In this document: piece after piece, positions 7,502-15,077 of the stretch | Layout of the letters: the number at the start of each line of letters is the position of its first letter | Position numbering within the stretch: the first letter of the stretch is position 1 | Source: Leifsonia sp. NPDC080035 | Lineage (GTDB): Bacteria; Actinomycetota; Actinomycetes; Actinomycetales; Microbacteriaceae | DNA: 64,000 bases | Reading direction: 5' to 3' | NCBI RefSeq assembly: GCF_040050925.1 | Contig: NZ_CP157390.1 | Span: 1,550,001-1,614,000, forward strand | Position numbers and translations under genes: made by a program | The notes under the pieces: model-generated | The model's input: the letters and a program-made list of their open reading frames with translations, nothing else | Told to the model about the DNA's origin: nothing | Databases searched by the model: none

Positions 7502-8319
7502 GCGGTCGTCCTCTCGGTCGTGGCGGTGGTCATGGTCGCGCTCGTGGCGGTGGTGTCGCTCGTCGCGGCGGCCGGGCCCGCAGGGGCGCCCAGCTCGGCG
7601 GAGATGCGCGCGGTGGCGGCGAGCAGCGCGGGCACCAGGCCGAGCACGCCCTCGTACGGGAGCACGACGTTCGGCACGGAGACCGACACGGCCGCGGCGA
7701 CGCGACCGTCCGGCCCGTAGACGGGTGCGCCGACGCAGTTCATGAACGTCTCGTGCTCCTCGTGGTCCTCGGCCCAGCCGCGCTCGGCGCCGCGATGCAC
7801 CTCCTCGAGCAGAGCCTCGGGGGTGGTCAGCGTGCGGTCGGTGAAGCGCTCGAACGAGATGGCGGCGACGACCCGCTCCCGCTCCGGAAGGTCGAGACCC
7901 CCGAGCAGCACCTTGCCGACCGCGGTGGCGTTCAGCGGCGCCGGCAGCCCGATCCGCGAGTACATCCGCAGCGGCTGGCGCGACTCGACCTTGTCCACGT
8001 AGCTGACGATCCCATCCTGGTACGTCGCGAGGTGGACGGTCTGCCCGGTCTCCGCCGCGAGGGCTCGCAGTGCGGGGGCCGCGGCGGCGCGCACGTCCTG
8101 GGCGTCGAGGGCGGTGGACGCGAGCGCGAAGACGGCGGGGCCGACGTGGTAGCGGTGCGCGCTGTCCCTGCCGACGAAGCCGCGCTCCTCCAGCGTCTGC
8201 AGCAGCCGAAGCACGGTCGACTTGTGCACGCCGACCTCGGCGGCCAGCGCATCCAGCGTGCGCACGCCGCGCGAGACGAGATCGAGGATGTCGAGGGCGC
8301 GACCGAGGGACTGGCTCAT
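7498..8319 (-). CDS. IclR family transcriptional regulator
   Basis: 273 residues. The N-terminal winged helix-turn-helix covers about residues 2-65 (RALDILDLVSRGVRTLDALAAEVGVHKSTVLRLLQTLEERGFV). The IclR effector domain follows, with MYSRIGLPAPLNATAVGKVLL and the C-terminal AAAVSVSVPN. The tail is an unusual Ala/Thr/Ser-rich run (about 30 residues) ending TTERTTA, probably disordered. It is coupled by ATGA overlaps to kdgK upstream and ridA downstream. It is the natural candidate to bind the palindrome at 9403-9420 between the two divergent operons and to sense a sugar acid such as KDG; both are inferences. Confidence 0.85.
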   Translation of the reverse strand: MSQSLGRALDILDLVSRGVRTLDALAAEVGVHKSTVLRLLQTLEERGFVGRDSAHRYHVGPAVFALASTALDAQDVRAAAAPALRALAAETGQTVHLATYQDGIVSYVDKVESRQPLRMYSRIGLPAPLNATAVGKVLLGGLDLPERERVVAAISFERFTDRTLTTPEALLEEVHRGAERGWAEDHEEHETFMNCVGAPVYGPDGRVAAAVSVSVPNVVLPYEGVLGLVPALLAATARISAELGAPAGPAAATSDTTATSATMTTATTERTTA

Positions 8320-9341
8320 GCGCCGCTCGCCTCCCGCCACGGGATCTCGCCGGGATGCACGCGCCAGCCCGCCCACTCGTCCTCCGTCGCGGCGGCGATC
8401 CGTTCACGCTCGCCGGCGGTCGGGACGGTCAGCGGCCGGTCGCCGTGCCCGATCAGGGTCAGCGAGGCGAGAGCGTGCCCGAAGCGCAGCGCGACCGCAT
8501 CCTCCCGGCCCTCGGCCAGGGCCGCGAGGAATCCTGCGGCGAACGCGTCTCCCGCCCCGACCGGCTCGACGACCTCCACCGTGAGACATGGCACGTGGGT
8601 CTCGCGGCCCTCGCGCCGGTACACGGAGGCCCGGTGCGCCTCGTCCTTGACGACGATGGTGCTGAGCCCGGGATGCGCGTCGAAGATATCCGCCGCCTCC
8701 GCGTGACCGAAGTGGGTCACGGCCTCGTCCCGGCCGACGAGCAGCAGGTCGGCCTGGTCGATCAGGGCGCCGAGGGGCGCGGTGTCTCGGTCGCGCCAGA
8801 GCTGCGGGCGCAGGTTCAGGTCGACGCTGACGACGGTGCCCGCCCCGACCGCGGCGCGCAGCCCGGCGACGGCCTCCGCCGTGCTCGCCGAGAGAGCGGC
8901 GGTGATGCCGCTGGTGTGCACGATCGCGGCGCGCGTCAGCAGGGCCGCGGCCGGTGCACTGCCGAGCTGGGAGCTGTCGAGCGCGGAGGCGGCCGACCCG
9001 GAGCGGTAGTAGTGCATCCGCGTGCGCACGCCGTCGGCGCCGGTCGTCGGCTCCTTGACGTAGAGTCCCGTGGCGCGCCCGGCGTCCCGCTCGACGGCGC
9101 TGGTGTCGACGCCGGCCTCAGCGGCGACGGTCAGGATCCGGTCGCCGAAGCCGTCGTCGCCGAGGCGCGACACCCACGCGGAGGGGATGCCCAGCCGGGC
9201 GAGCGTCGTGGCGACGTTGAACTCCGCGCCGCCGACGTCGGACCCGAACGACCGCGCCTCCGCGAGGGAGTGGCGGCCGTCCGGGTAGAGCGCGATCATG
9301 GCCTCGCCGATGGTGACGATGGGCCCGTCGGACGTCGGCAT
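8316..9341 (-). CDS. kdgK: PfkB family sugar kinase, probable 2-keto-3-deoxygluconate kinase
   Basis: 341 residues of the ribokinase/PfkB family. GEAMIALYP near the start, the FGSDVGGAEFNVATTLARLG substrate-lid motif and PVGAGDAFAAGFLAAL (anion hole with the catalytic Asp) are all present. YRSGSAASAL is typical of the KDG kinase subgroup. AAAGGTGG lies five bases before the ATG. It would phosphorylate 2-keto-3-deoxygluconate to KDPG, the substrate of the aldolase at 10690. It is first in the operon with iclR and ridA. A fructokinase or another sugar-acid specificity is the alternative. Confidence 0.82.
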   Translation of the reverse strand: MPTSDGPIVTIGEAMIALYPDGRHSLAEARSFGSDVGGAEFNVATTLARLGIPSAWVSRLGDDGFGDRILTVAAEAGVDTSAVERDAGRATGLYVKEPTTGADGVRTRMHYYRSGSAASALDSSQLGSAPAAALLTRAAIVHTSGITAALSASTAEAVAGLRAAVGAGTVVSVDLNLRPQLWRDRDTAPLGALIDQADLLLVGRDEAVTHFGHAEAADIFDAHPGLSTIVVKDEAHRASVYRREGRETHVPCLTVEVVEPVGAGDAFAAGFLAALAEGREDAVALRFGHALASLTLIGHGDRPLTVPTAGERERIAAATEDEWAGWRVHPGEIPWREASGA

Positions 9342-9402
9342 CGATCCACCTTTCGCGTGCGGGTGAGGCCTATGCTAGACAGGACTGCACGCATACTGCA
9401 AC

Positions 9403-9420
9403 GCGCATTGCACAATGCGC
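9403..9420. promoter_or_regulatory. Perfect palindrome GCGCATTG-CA-CAATGCGC, probable IclR operator
   Basis: Two eight-base arms around a two-base centre lie in the 93-base gap between the divergent kdgK operon and the amino-sugar-acid operon. On the minus strand a TTGCAG hexamer touching the left edge and a TAGCAT hexamer 18 bases further form a plausible kdgK promoter. The palindrome ends 14 bases before the start of the plus-strand gene, so one bound regulator could control both directions. The operon-encoded IclR protein is the inferred binder. Confidence 0.6.
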
Positions 9421-9434
9421 AACGATGGGGATTC

Positions 9435-10682
9435 ATGGAAGAGTTCAAGGCCGTCCCGCTGGCATACGGTGCCACCGATCTCGCGACGCTGTCCGCGTCG
9501 CGCCCCGCGCTGCACACGTTCCCGACGCCGCTCGTCACGCTCAGCGAGGATGCCGTCCGGCACAACCTGGAGACGATGGCGGCCTGGTGCGCAGCCGCGG
9601 GCGTCCTCCTGGCGCCGCACGGCAAGACGACGATGAGCCGCACATTGTGGGAGCGTCAGCTCGCGGCGGGCGCATGGGGGATCACGGTGGCGACGCCGTG
9701 GCAGGCGTCGGTCGCGCTCGGCTGGGGCATCCCGCGGGTGCTGCTCGCCAACGAGCTCGTGCAGCCGGCAGCGCTGCGCGCGTTCGCCGGCCACACCGAC
9801 CGGCTGACGGTGTGGGCGGACTCCGTGCGGGCGGTGGAGATCATGTCGGACGCGCTCTCGGCGGCCGGGGCCGCGCATCCGCTCGGCGTGCTGGTGGAGC
9901 TCGGCGCCCCTGGTGCCCGGACAGGAGCACGGGACCGCGACACGGCCCTGGCGGTGGCGCGTGCGATCGCCGCGTCCCCGGTGCTCCGGCTCGCGGGCGT
10001 CGCGGGGTACGAGGGCGCCGTGGCGCACGGCGAGACCGACGAGTCCCTTGCCACCGTGCGCCGCTATCTGGAGGACATGCTCGCGCTGCACGACGCCGTC
10101 GCCGCAGCCGGCCTCTACCCGGAGGGCGAGCCGGTGCTGCTGAGCGCGGGAGGCAGCGCCTACTTCGACGAGGTCGTCGAGGTGCTGGCGCCGCGCCGCG
10201 ACCCCGAGGGACGCGCCGGGCGCGTGGTGGAGGTCCTGCTGCGGTCCGGCGCCTACATCACCCACGACGACGGCTACTACAGCAGGGTCACCCCGTTCTC
10301 GCGGCTCGGCGGCACCGGGTTCCGCTCCGCCATCCACGGCTGGGCGACGGTGCTGTCGCGGCCGGAGCCCGGCCTGGTGCTGGTGGACGCCGGCAAGCGC
10401 GACCTGCCCTACGACGACGGGATGCCCGTGCCCCAGGCGATCCGCCCGTTCGGCGAGATGGCGACCGTGCCGTTGACCGGTGCTGCGGTGACGCGTATGA
10501 ACGACCAGCACACGTTCGTCCGGGTGCCCGACGACGCGGCCGTGCAGGTCGGCGACGTCATCCGGTTCGGGCTCTCGCATCCCTGCACGACCTTCGACAA
10601 GTGGCGGGCGCTGGCCGTCGTCGACGACGCACTCGCCGACGACCCGCGGGTGATCGGCCTGCTCGAGACGACTTTCGGATAG
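9435..10682 (+). CDS. PLP-dependent D-amino-acid/aminosugar-acid ammonia-lyase (alanine racemase N-fold, D-threonine aldolase-like)
   Basis: 415 residues. FPTPLVTLSEDAVRHNLETM and APHGKTTMSRTLWERQ (Schiff-base Lys64) form the N-terminal alanine-racemase-like PLP barrel. The C-terminal SHPCTTFDKWRAL (His382, Cys384) is the zinc site of D-serine dehydratase and D-threonine aldolase-like enzymes. It is followed eight bases later by eda. D-glucosaminate dehydratase belongs to this enzyme group, and the KDG kinase and KDPG aldolase next door act on exactly its product. The inferred reaction is D-glucosaminate to 2-keto-3-deoxygluconate plus ammonia. D-serine/D-threonine deamination is the alternative. 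The ATG has GGGGA only three bases upstream, so a TTG at 9408 remains possible. Confidence 0.75.
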   Translation: MEEFKAVPLAYGATDLATLSASRPALHTFPTPLVTLSEDAVRHNLETMAAWCAAAGVLLAPHGKTTMSRTLWERQLAAGAWGITVATPWQASVALGWGIPRVLLANELVQPAALRAFAGHTDRLTVWADSVRAVEIMSDALSAAGAAHPLGVLVELGAPGARTGARDRDTALAVARAIAASPVLRLAGVAGYEGAVAHGETDESLATVRRYLEDMLALHDAVAAAGLYPEGEPVLLSAGGSAYFDEVVEVLAPRRDPEGRAGRVVEVLLRSGAYITHDDGYYSRVTPFSRLGGTGFRSAIHGWATVLSRPEPGLVLVDAGKRDLPYDDGMPVPQAIRPFGEMATVPLTGAAVTRMNDQHTFVRVPDDAAVQVGDVIRFGLSHPCTTFDKWRALAVVDDALADDPRVIGLLETTFG

Positions 10683-10689
10683 GAGAGCG

Positions 10690-11310
10690 ATGCTGCTCGA
10701 GACACTGCGCGCCCACGGTGCGCTCGCCGTGGTGCGGGCGCCGCGGATCGACGACCCCGCCTCGCTCTGCCGCGCGCTCGCAGCGGGCGGCATCCCGGTC
10801 GTCGAGTTCACCTTCACCACTCCGGGCGTCGAGGCCGTGATCGCGGAGGCCGTCGCCGCTGCGCCGGACGCGCTGGTCGGCGCGGGGACCGTGACGGACG
10901 TGCGCACCGCGACCGCGGCGATCGAGGCCGGTGCACGGTTTCTGGTGACGCCGGGCCTCAGCGAGGGAGCGGCGGCCGTCGCACGCGAGGCGGGAGTGCC
11001 CATCCTGCTCGGCGCGCTGAGCCCGACCGAGGTGATGCGGGCCGTCGAGCTGGGCGCCGCGGCGGTGAAGGTCTTCCCCGCGTCGCTGGTCGGCCCCGGC
11101 TACCTGAAGGACCTCCGCGGGCCGTTCCCCGACATCCCGTTCGTGCCCTCCGGTGGCCTGGACGCCGGCAACGCCGCCGAGTGGATGCGCGCGGGCGCGC
11201 TCGCGGTGACCGCCGGCTCCAGCGTGGTGAGCGCCGCCGACATCGCGGGCGCGCGCTGGACCGACGTCGCCGAGCGGGCGCGCGCGTTCACGACGGCCGC
11301 GTCGGCGTGA
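10690..11310 (+). CDS. eda: 2-keto-3-deoxy-6-phosphogluconate aldolase
   Basis: 206 residues, close to the usual Eda length. Catalytic features: Glu39 in VVEFTFTTPG, the GAGTV turn, and Schiff-base Lys127 in AAVKVFPASLVGPGYLK; FVPSGGLDAGN binds phosphate. GGAG-type ribosome site and ATG follow the preceding stop by seven bases. It would cleave KDPG to pyruvate and glyceraldehyde-3-phosphate, closing the pathway fed by kdgK. No Entner-Doudoroff dehydratase (edd) is adjacent, so the aldolase appears dedicated to KDG made in this cluster rather than to gluconate. Confidence 0.9.
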   Translation: MLLETLRAHGALAVVRAPRIDDPASLCRALAAGGIPVVEFTFTTPGVEAVIAEAVAAAPDALVGAGTVTDVRTATAAIEAGARFLVTPGLSEGAAAVAREAGVPILLGALSPTEVMRAVELGAAAVKVFPASLVGPGYLKDLRGPFPDIPFVPSGGLDAGNAAEWMRAGALAVTAGSSVVSAADIAGARWTDVAERARAFTTAASA

Positions 11311-12914
11311 CCGGCGAGCTGGTCGTCCGCGGCGCCCGCATCCTCGACGGGAGCGGGCGTGCGGGCCGCACCGGCGACGTGCTCCTCGCCGATGGCCGGA
11401 TCGCCGCTGCGGGCGGCCGCATCGACGCCGGCGGACGGCGCATCCTGGACGCCGACGGGCTCGCGATCGCCCCCGGCTTCATCGACATGCACGCCCATTC
11501 TGACCTCGCCGTGCTGACCGACCGGGCGCACCAGGCGAAGGTCGCCCAGGGTGTGACGACCGAGGTGGTCGGCCAGGACGGCCTCTCCTACGCACCGGCG
11601 ACCGACGCGGCCGCCGCCATGCTGCGCGACCAGCTCGCCGGCTGGAACGGTGTTCCCGACGACCTCCGTGCCGGCTGGGGCACGGTCGCGGGCTACCTCG
11701 ACGAGGTCGACCGCCGCGGCACAGCGGCGAACGTCGCGTACCTCCTCCCGCAGGGCACGATCCGGCTCGACGTGGTCGGCGCCGACGACCGGCCCGCCAC
11801 CCCGGCCGAGCTGAGTGCGATGCGGGCCCTCGTCGACCGCGGCATGCGCGATGGCGCCTTCGGGATGTCGTCGGGGCTCACCTACGCGCCCGGGATGTTC
11901 GCGAGCACCGACGAGCTCGTCGCGCTCTGCGAGATCGTCGCGGCCCACGGCGGCTTCTACGCGCCGCACCAGCGCTCGTACGGCGCGGGGGCGCTCGCCG
12001 CGTACGCCGAGATGGTGGAGGTGGCGAAGCGTTCGGGATGCGCGCTGCACCTCACCCACGCCACGATGAACTTCGCGGTGAACAGGGGCAGGGCGGCCGA
12101 GCTGCTCGCCCTCGTGGACGACGCGCTCGCCGACGGCATCGACGTGACCATCGACTCGTACCCGTACCTGCCGGGGTCGACGACGCTGGCGGCCCTGCTG
12201 CCGGGCTGGGCCTCAGCCGGCGGACCCGGGACGGTGCTCGCCCGGCTGGCCGACCCCGCAGCGCGGGCGCGGATCGCGCACGAACTGGAGGTGACCGGCA
12301 GCGACGGCTGCCACGGCGTCCCGGTGGAGTGGGACACGATCGAGATCTCCGGCGTCCGCAACACCGCGCTGTCGGACCGCGTCGGCCGCACCGTGCGCGA
12401 GCTCGCGGTCGCGTCCGGTCGGGCACCCTCCGACGTGTTCTTCGACCTGCTGACGACCGACCGGCTGGGCACGGGCATCCTGCAGCACGTCGGCGACGAG
12501 GGCAACGTGCGTGCGATCATGCGGCACCGGACGCACACCGGCGGCAGCGACGGAATCCTCGTCGGCGGCAAGCCGCATCCCCGCGCCTGGGGGACCTTCC
12601 CGCGCTATCTGGGCAGATATGTGCGGGAGGAGGGGGTGCTCGGGCTGGAGGACGCCATCGTGCACCTGTCTGCGCGACCGGCCGCGCGGCTCGGCCTGAC
12701 CGACCGCGGGCGCATCGCGCCGGGGATGATCGCCGACCTGGTGCTCTTCGATCCGGCGACCGTGAGCGACCGTGCCACCTTCGCGGAGCCGCGTGTGCGC
12801 CCGGACGGCATCCCGTGGGTCTTCGTCGCCGGCGAGGCCGTGATCGCGGACGGCGCCCGGACGGATGCGACCCCCGGCCGGGCGCTACGCTCGTCCGCAT
12901 GCGCGCCTTCCTGA
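11307..12914 (+). CDS. N-acyl-D-amino-acid deacylase-like amidohydrolase (candidate N-acetylglucosaminate deacetylase)
   Basis: 535 residues from the GTG that overlaps the eda stop (GTGA). The amidohydrolase metal motif is GFIDMHAHSD (His62, His64). Further ligands are in APHQRSYG and LHLTHATMN, with a catalytic Asp in GGSDGILVGG. HPRAWGTFPRYLGRYVREE is the D-aminoacylase hallmark, and the C-terminal beta cap ends with the composite RIAPGMIADLVLFDP. The family removes acyl groups from N-acyl-D-amino acids. In this operon the fitting substrate would be N-acetylglucosaminate, giving glucosaminate for the PLP enzyme. A true N-acyl-D-amino-acid substrate is the alternative. Confidence 0.78.
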   Translation: MTGELVVRGARILDGSGRAGRTGDVLLADGRIAAAGGRIDAGGRRILDADGLAIAPGFIDMHAHSDLAVLTDRAHQAKVAQGVTTEVVGQDGLSYAPATDAAAAMLRDQLAGWNGVPDDLRAGWGTVAGYLDEVDRRGTAANVAYLLPQGTIRLDVVGADDRPATPAELSAMRALVDRGMRDGAFGMSSGLTYAPGMFASTDELVALCEIVAAHGGFYAPHQRSYGAGALAAYAEMVEVAKRSGCALHLTHATMNFAVNRGRAAELLALVDDALADGIDVTIDSYPYLPGSTTLAALLPGWASAGGPGTVLARLADPAARARIAHELEVTGSDGCHGVPVEWDTIEISGVRNTALSDRVGRTVRELAVASGRAPSDVFFDLLTTDRLGTGILQHVGDEGNVRAIMRHRTHTGGSDGILVGGKPHPRAWGTFPRYLGRYVREEGVLGLEDAIVHLSARPAARLGLTDRGRIAPGMIADLVLFDPATVSDRATFAEPRVRPDGIPWVFVAGEAVIADGARTDATPGRALRSSACAPS

Positions 12915-13462
12915 TCCTGCACGGCTGGGACAACCACCGCCCGCCCGGGCACTGGCAGTACGAGCTGGCCGAATCGCTGCGGGCGCGCGGTGAGCGGGCC
13001 GTCTACCCGCAGCTCCCGGATGCGGCGACCCCGGACGTCGCCGCGTGGCACGCCGCGGCCGCCGAGGCGCTGCGCGAAGCCGCGGCGGACGGCGCGCGCG
13101 TGACCGTGCTCTGCCACAGTCTCGCCTGCCTGCTGTGGCTCGGCGCCCGTCCGGAGCAGGGCGAGGAGGCCGAGCGCGTGCTGCTGGTCGCGCCGCCGTC
13201 CCCGGGGTTCGTGTCGCAGCATCCCGAGATCGCCGCGTTCGCGCTGCTGCCGGTGAGCCGGCCGGACGGAGCGCTGATCGTCGCGTCGGACGCCGACCCG
13301 TACTGCCCGGAGGGCGCCGCGGTCGCGTTCGGCACCCCGCTGGGGATCCCCGTCACGACGATCCCGGGCGGCGGTCACCTGGAACGGACCGCGGGCTACG
13401 GGGCGTGGCCGTCGGTGCTCGAGTGGTGCCTCGATCCGGAGGCGACGATCGTCGCTCGCTGA
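12899..13462 (+). CDS. RBBP9/YdeN-type small serine alpha/beta hydrolase
   Basis: 187 residues. AFLILHGWDNHRPPGHWQ is the conserved N-terminal strand and HGW oxyanion region of the RBBP9 (DUF1234-like) hydrolases. The nucleophile is the Ser of VTVLCHSLACLLWL, with Asp in VASDADPYCP and His in IPGGGHLERTAGYG completing a triad. The ATG lies inside the end of the deacylase gene (16-base overlap), so it is probably translated with that operon. Substrate unknown; a link to the sugar-acid pathway is only positional. Confidence 0.8.
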   Translation: MRAFLILHGWDNHRPPGHWQYELAESLRARGERAVYPQLPDAATPDVAAWHAAAAEALREAAADGARVTVLCHSLACLLWLGARPEQGEEAERVLLVAPPSPGFVSQHPEIAAFALLPVSRPDGALIVASDADPYCPEGAAVAFGTPLGIPVTTIPGGGHLERTAGYGAWPSVLEWCLDPEATIVAR

Positions 13463-13476
13463 GGCCTCCGCGACGG

Positions 13477-14628
13477 TCAGGGCTGGACCCCGGCCACCAC
13501 CTCCACGAGCGCGGCGAACAGCGCGTCCCCCGGCTCAACGCCCATGACCTCGGTGACGATGTCCTCGGGCGACGCCTCCTCCAGCAGCTGCTGCAGCTCG
13601 ATCGCCTGCGTGTCGTCCGCGGCGTCGAAGCGCAGCGCGGCGGAGACGGCGAAGAGGATGCCCTCCGGTACGCCGCCGACGTAGTGGGCGTAGTCCGACG
13701 CCGGACCGATGAACCGGTCGTTGCGTCCGAGCTTCCGCAGCGGCTCGCGGCCGACGCGCGTCACCTCGTCCACCAGGTGCGGGTTGCGGAACCGGTTCAG
13801 GATCTTCGCCCGGTAGGCGGCGAGCTCCTCCACGTCCAGCCCGTGCTTGGCCGACAGGGCGGCGGACGTCTCCTCCAGGGCCGCCTCGGCCGCCGCGAGC
13901 ACGGCGGGCAGGGCGATCGCCTCGCTGATCGTCGCGACGCCCTCCAGGTACCCCGTGTATGCGACGGTCGCGTGACCGGTGTTGACGGTGAACAGCTTGC
14001 GCTCGATGTACGGCCCGAGCGAGTCGACGAAGTGGGCGCCGGGGATGTCCGGCGCGTCGCCCGCGAACGGGCTGCGGTCGACGACCCACTCGTAGAACGT
14101 CTCCACCGTCACGTCGATGCCGGCGTCCGCGGCCTGGGCGGGCACGATCCTGTCCACGGCGGTGTTCGCGAAAACCGCCTTCGCGGCGAGCTCCTCGCGG
14201 GTGTCGTCGTCGGGCAGACCGTCCATCAGCTCCGCGGCCAGCAGGTCGGTCGCGCCGATCGCGTTCTCGCAGGCCATGACGGCGAGGCGGGGGGCGTCGG
14301 CGGCGCGCGCGGCCAGGCCCTTCGCGATCACCGGCGCGACGAAGCGCAGGATGCGCGGCCCGACCGCGGTGGTCACGACGTCGGCCGTCGCGATCTCCGC
14401 GACCAGGGCGTCCTCGTCGCTCGCGCTGTTGATCGCGCGGAAGCCGGTGACGGTCTTCGTCTCCGACTCGTCGCCGACGAGGTGCACGCGGTACGCGTCC
14501 GCCGCCGCCAGCGCATCGATCAACTCGGCGTTGACGTCGGCGAACACGACCTCGTACCCGGCTTCGTGGAGCAGCAGCCCCACGAAGCCGCGCCCGATGT
14601 TGCCTGCCCCGAAATGGACGGCCTTCAT
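13477..14628 (-). CDS. mtlD: Mannitol-1-phosphate 5-dehydrogenase
   Basis: 383 residues, standard length. The N-terminal Rossmann motif MKAVHFGAGNIGRGFVGLLL binds NAD. ACENAIGATD and ERKLFTVNTGHATVAYTG (including the catalytic Lys region) are typical of MtlD. It oxidises the mannitol-1-phosphate made by the PTS to fructose-6-phosphate in the cytosol. It is the last gene of the mannitol operon, 11 bases after mtlF. The stop faces the convergent hydrolase gene 14 bases away. Confidence 0.95.
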   Translation of the reverse strand: MKAVHFGAGNIGRGFVGLLLHEAGYEVVFADVNAELIDALAAADAYRVHLVGDESETKTVTGFRAINSASDEDALVAEIATADVVTTAVGPRILRFVAPVIAKGLAARAADAPRLAVMACENAIGATDLLAAELMDGLPDDDTREELAAKAVFANTAVDRIVPAQAADAGIDVTVETFYEWVVDRSPFAGDAPDIPGAHFVDSLGPYIERKLFTVNTGHATVAYTGYLEGVATISEAIALPAVLAAAEAALEETSAALSAKHGLDVEELAAYRAKILNRFRNPHLVDEVTRVGREPLRKLGRNDRFIGPASDYAHYVGGVPEGILFAVSAALRFDAADDTQAIELQQLLEEASPEDIVTEVMGVEPGDALFAALVEVVAGVQP

Positions 14629-14639
14629 TGCATCACCGC

Positions 14640-15077
14640 CTAGTCGTTGACGTCGGACAGCAGCGCGTACAGCGCGTCGGCGTCCGGCGCCTCGATGAGC
14701 TTCGCCACGTCGTCCTCCTCGGAGAACAGGATGGCGATCTTGCTCAGGATCTCCAGGTGCTCGTTGTTCTGGCCGGCGATGCCGACCACGAACCGCACCT
14801 CCTCGCCGCCCCAGTCGAGCGGCGAGGAGTAGCGGACGAAGGAGAGCGCCGACCGCGTGATCTCGTCCTTGGACTCGTTGGTGCCGTGCGGGATCGCCAG
14901 GCCGTTCCCCATGAACGTGGAGACGGTGTCCTCGCGCTGCTGCATCGAGTCGACGTACCCGGGCGTGACGGCGCCCGCCGCGACGAGCAGCTCACCCGCC
15001 TCCCGGATCGCGTCCTCCCGTGTGGTCGCGCTGCCCGCGGCCACGACGTTCGCCCGGTCGAGAATCTGGTCGGTCAT
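14640..15077 (-). CDS. mtlF: PTS mannitol-specific EIIA component
   Basis: 145 residues. The phosphorylation site is His64 in NGLAIPHGTNESKDEI, and RFVVGIAGQNNEHLEIL is the family's central strand. It takes phosphate from HPr and passes it to the EIIB domain of MtlA. The ATG overlaps the mtlA stop by four bases, so it is translated as part of the same unit; EIIA is a separate protein here and not fused to EIICB as in Escherichia coli MtlA. Confidence 0.95.
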   Translation of the reverse strand: MTDQILDRANVVAAGSATTREDAIREAGELLVAAGAVTPGYVDSMQQREDTVSTFMGNGLAIPHGTNESKDEITRSALSFVRYSSPLDWGGEEVRFVVGIAGQNNEHLEILSKIAILFSEEDDVAKLIEAPDADALYALLSDVND

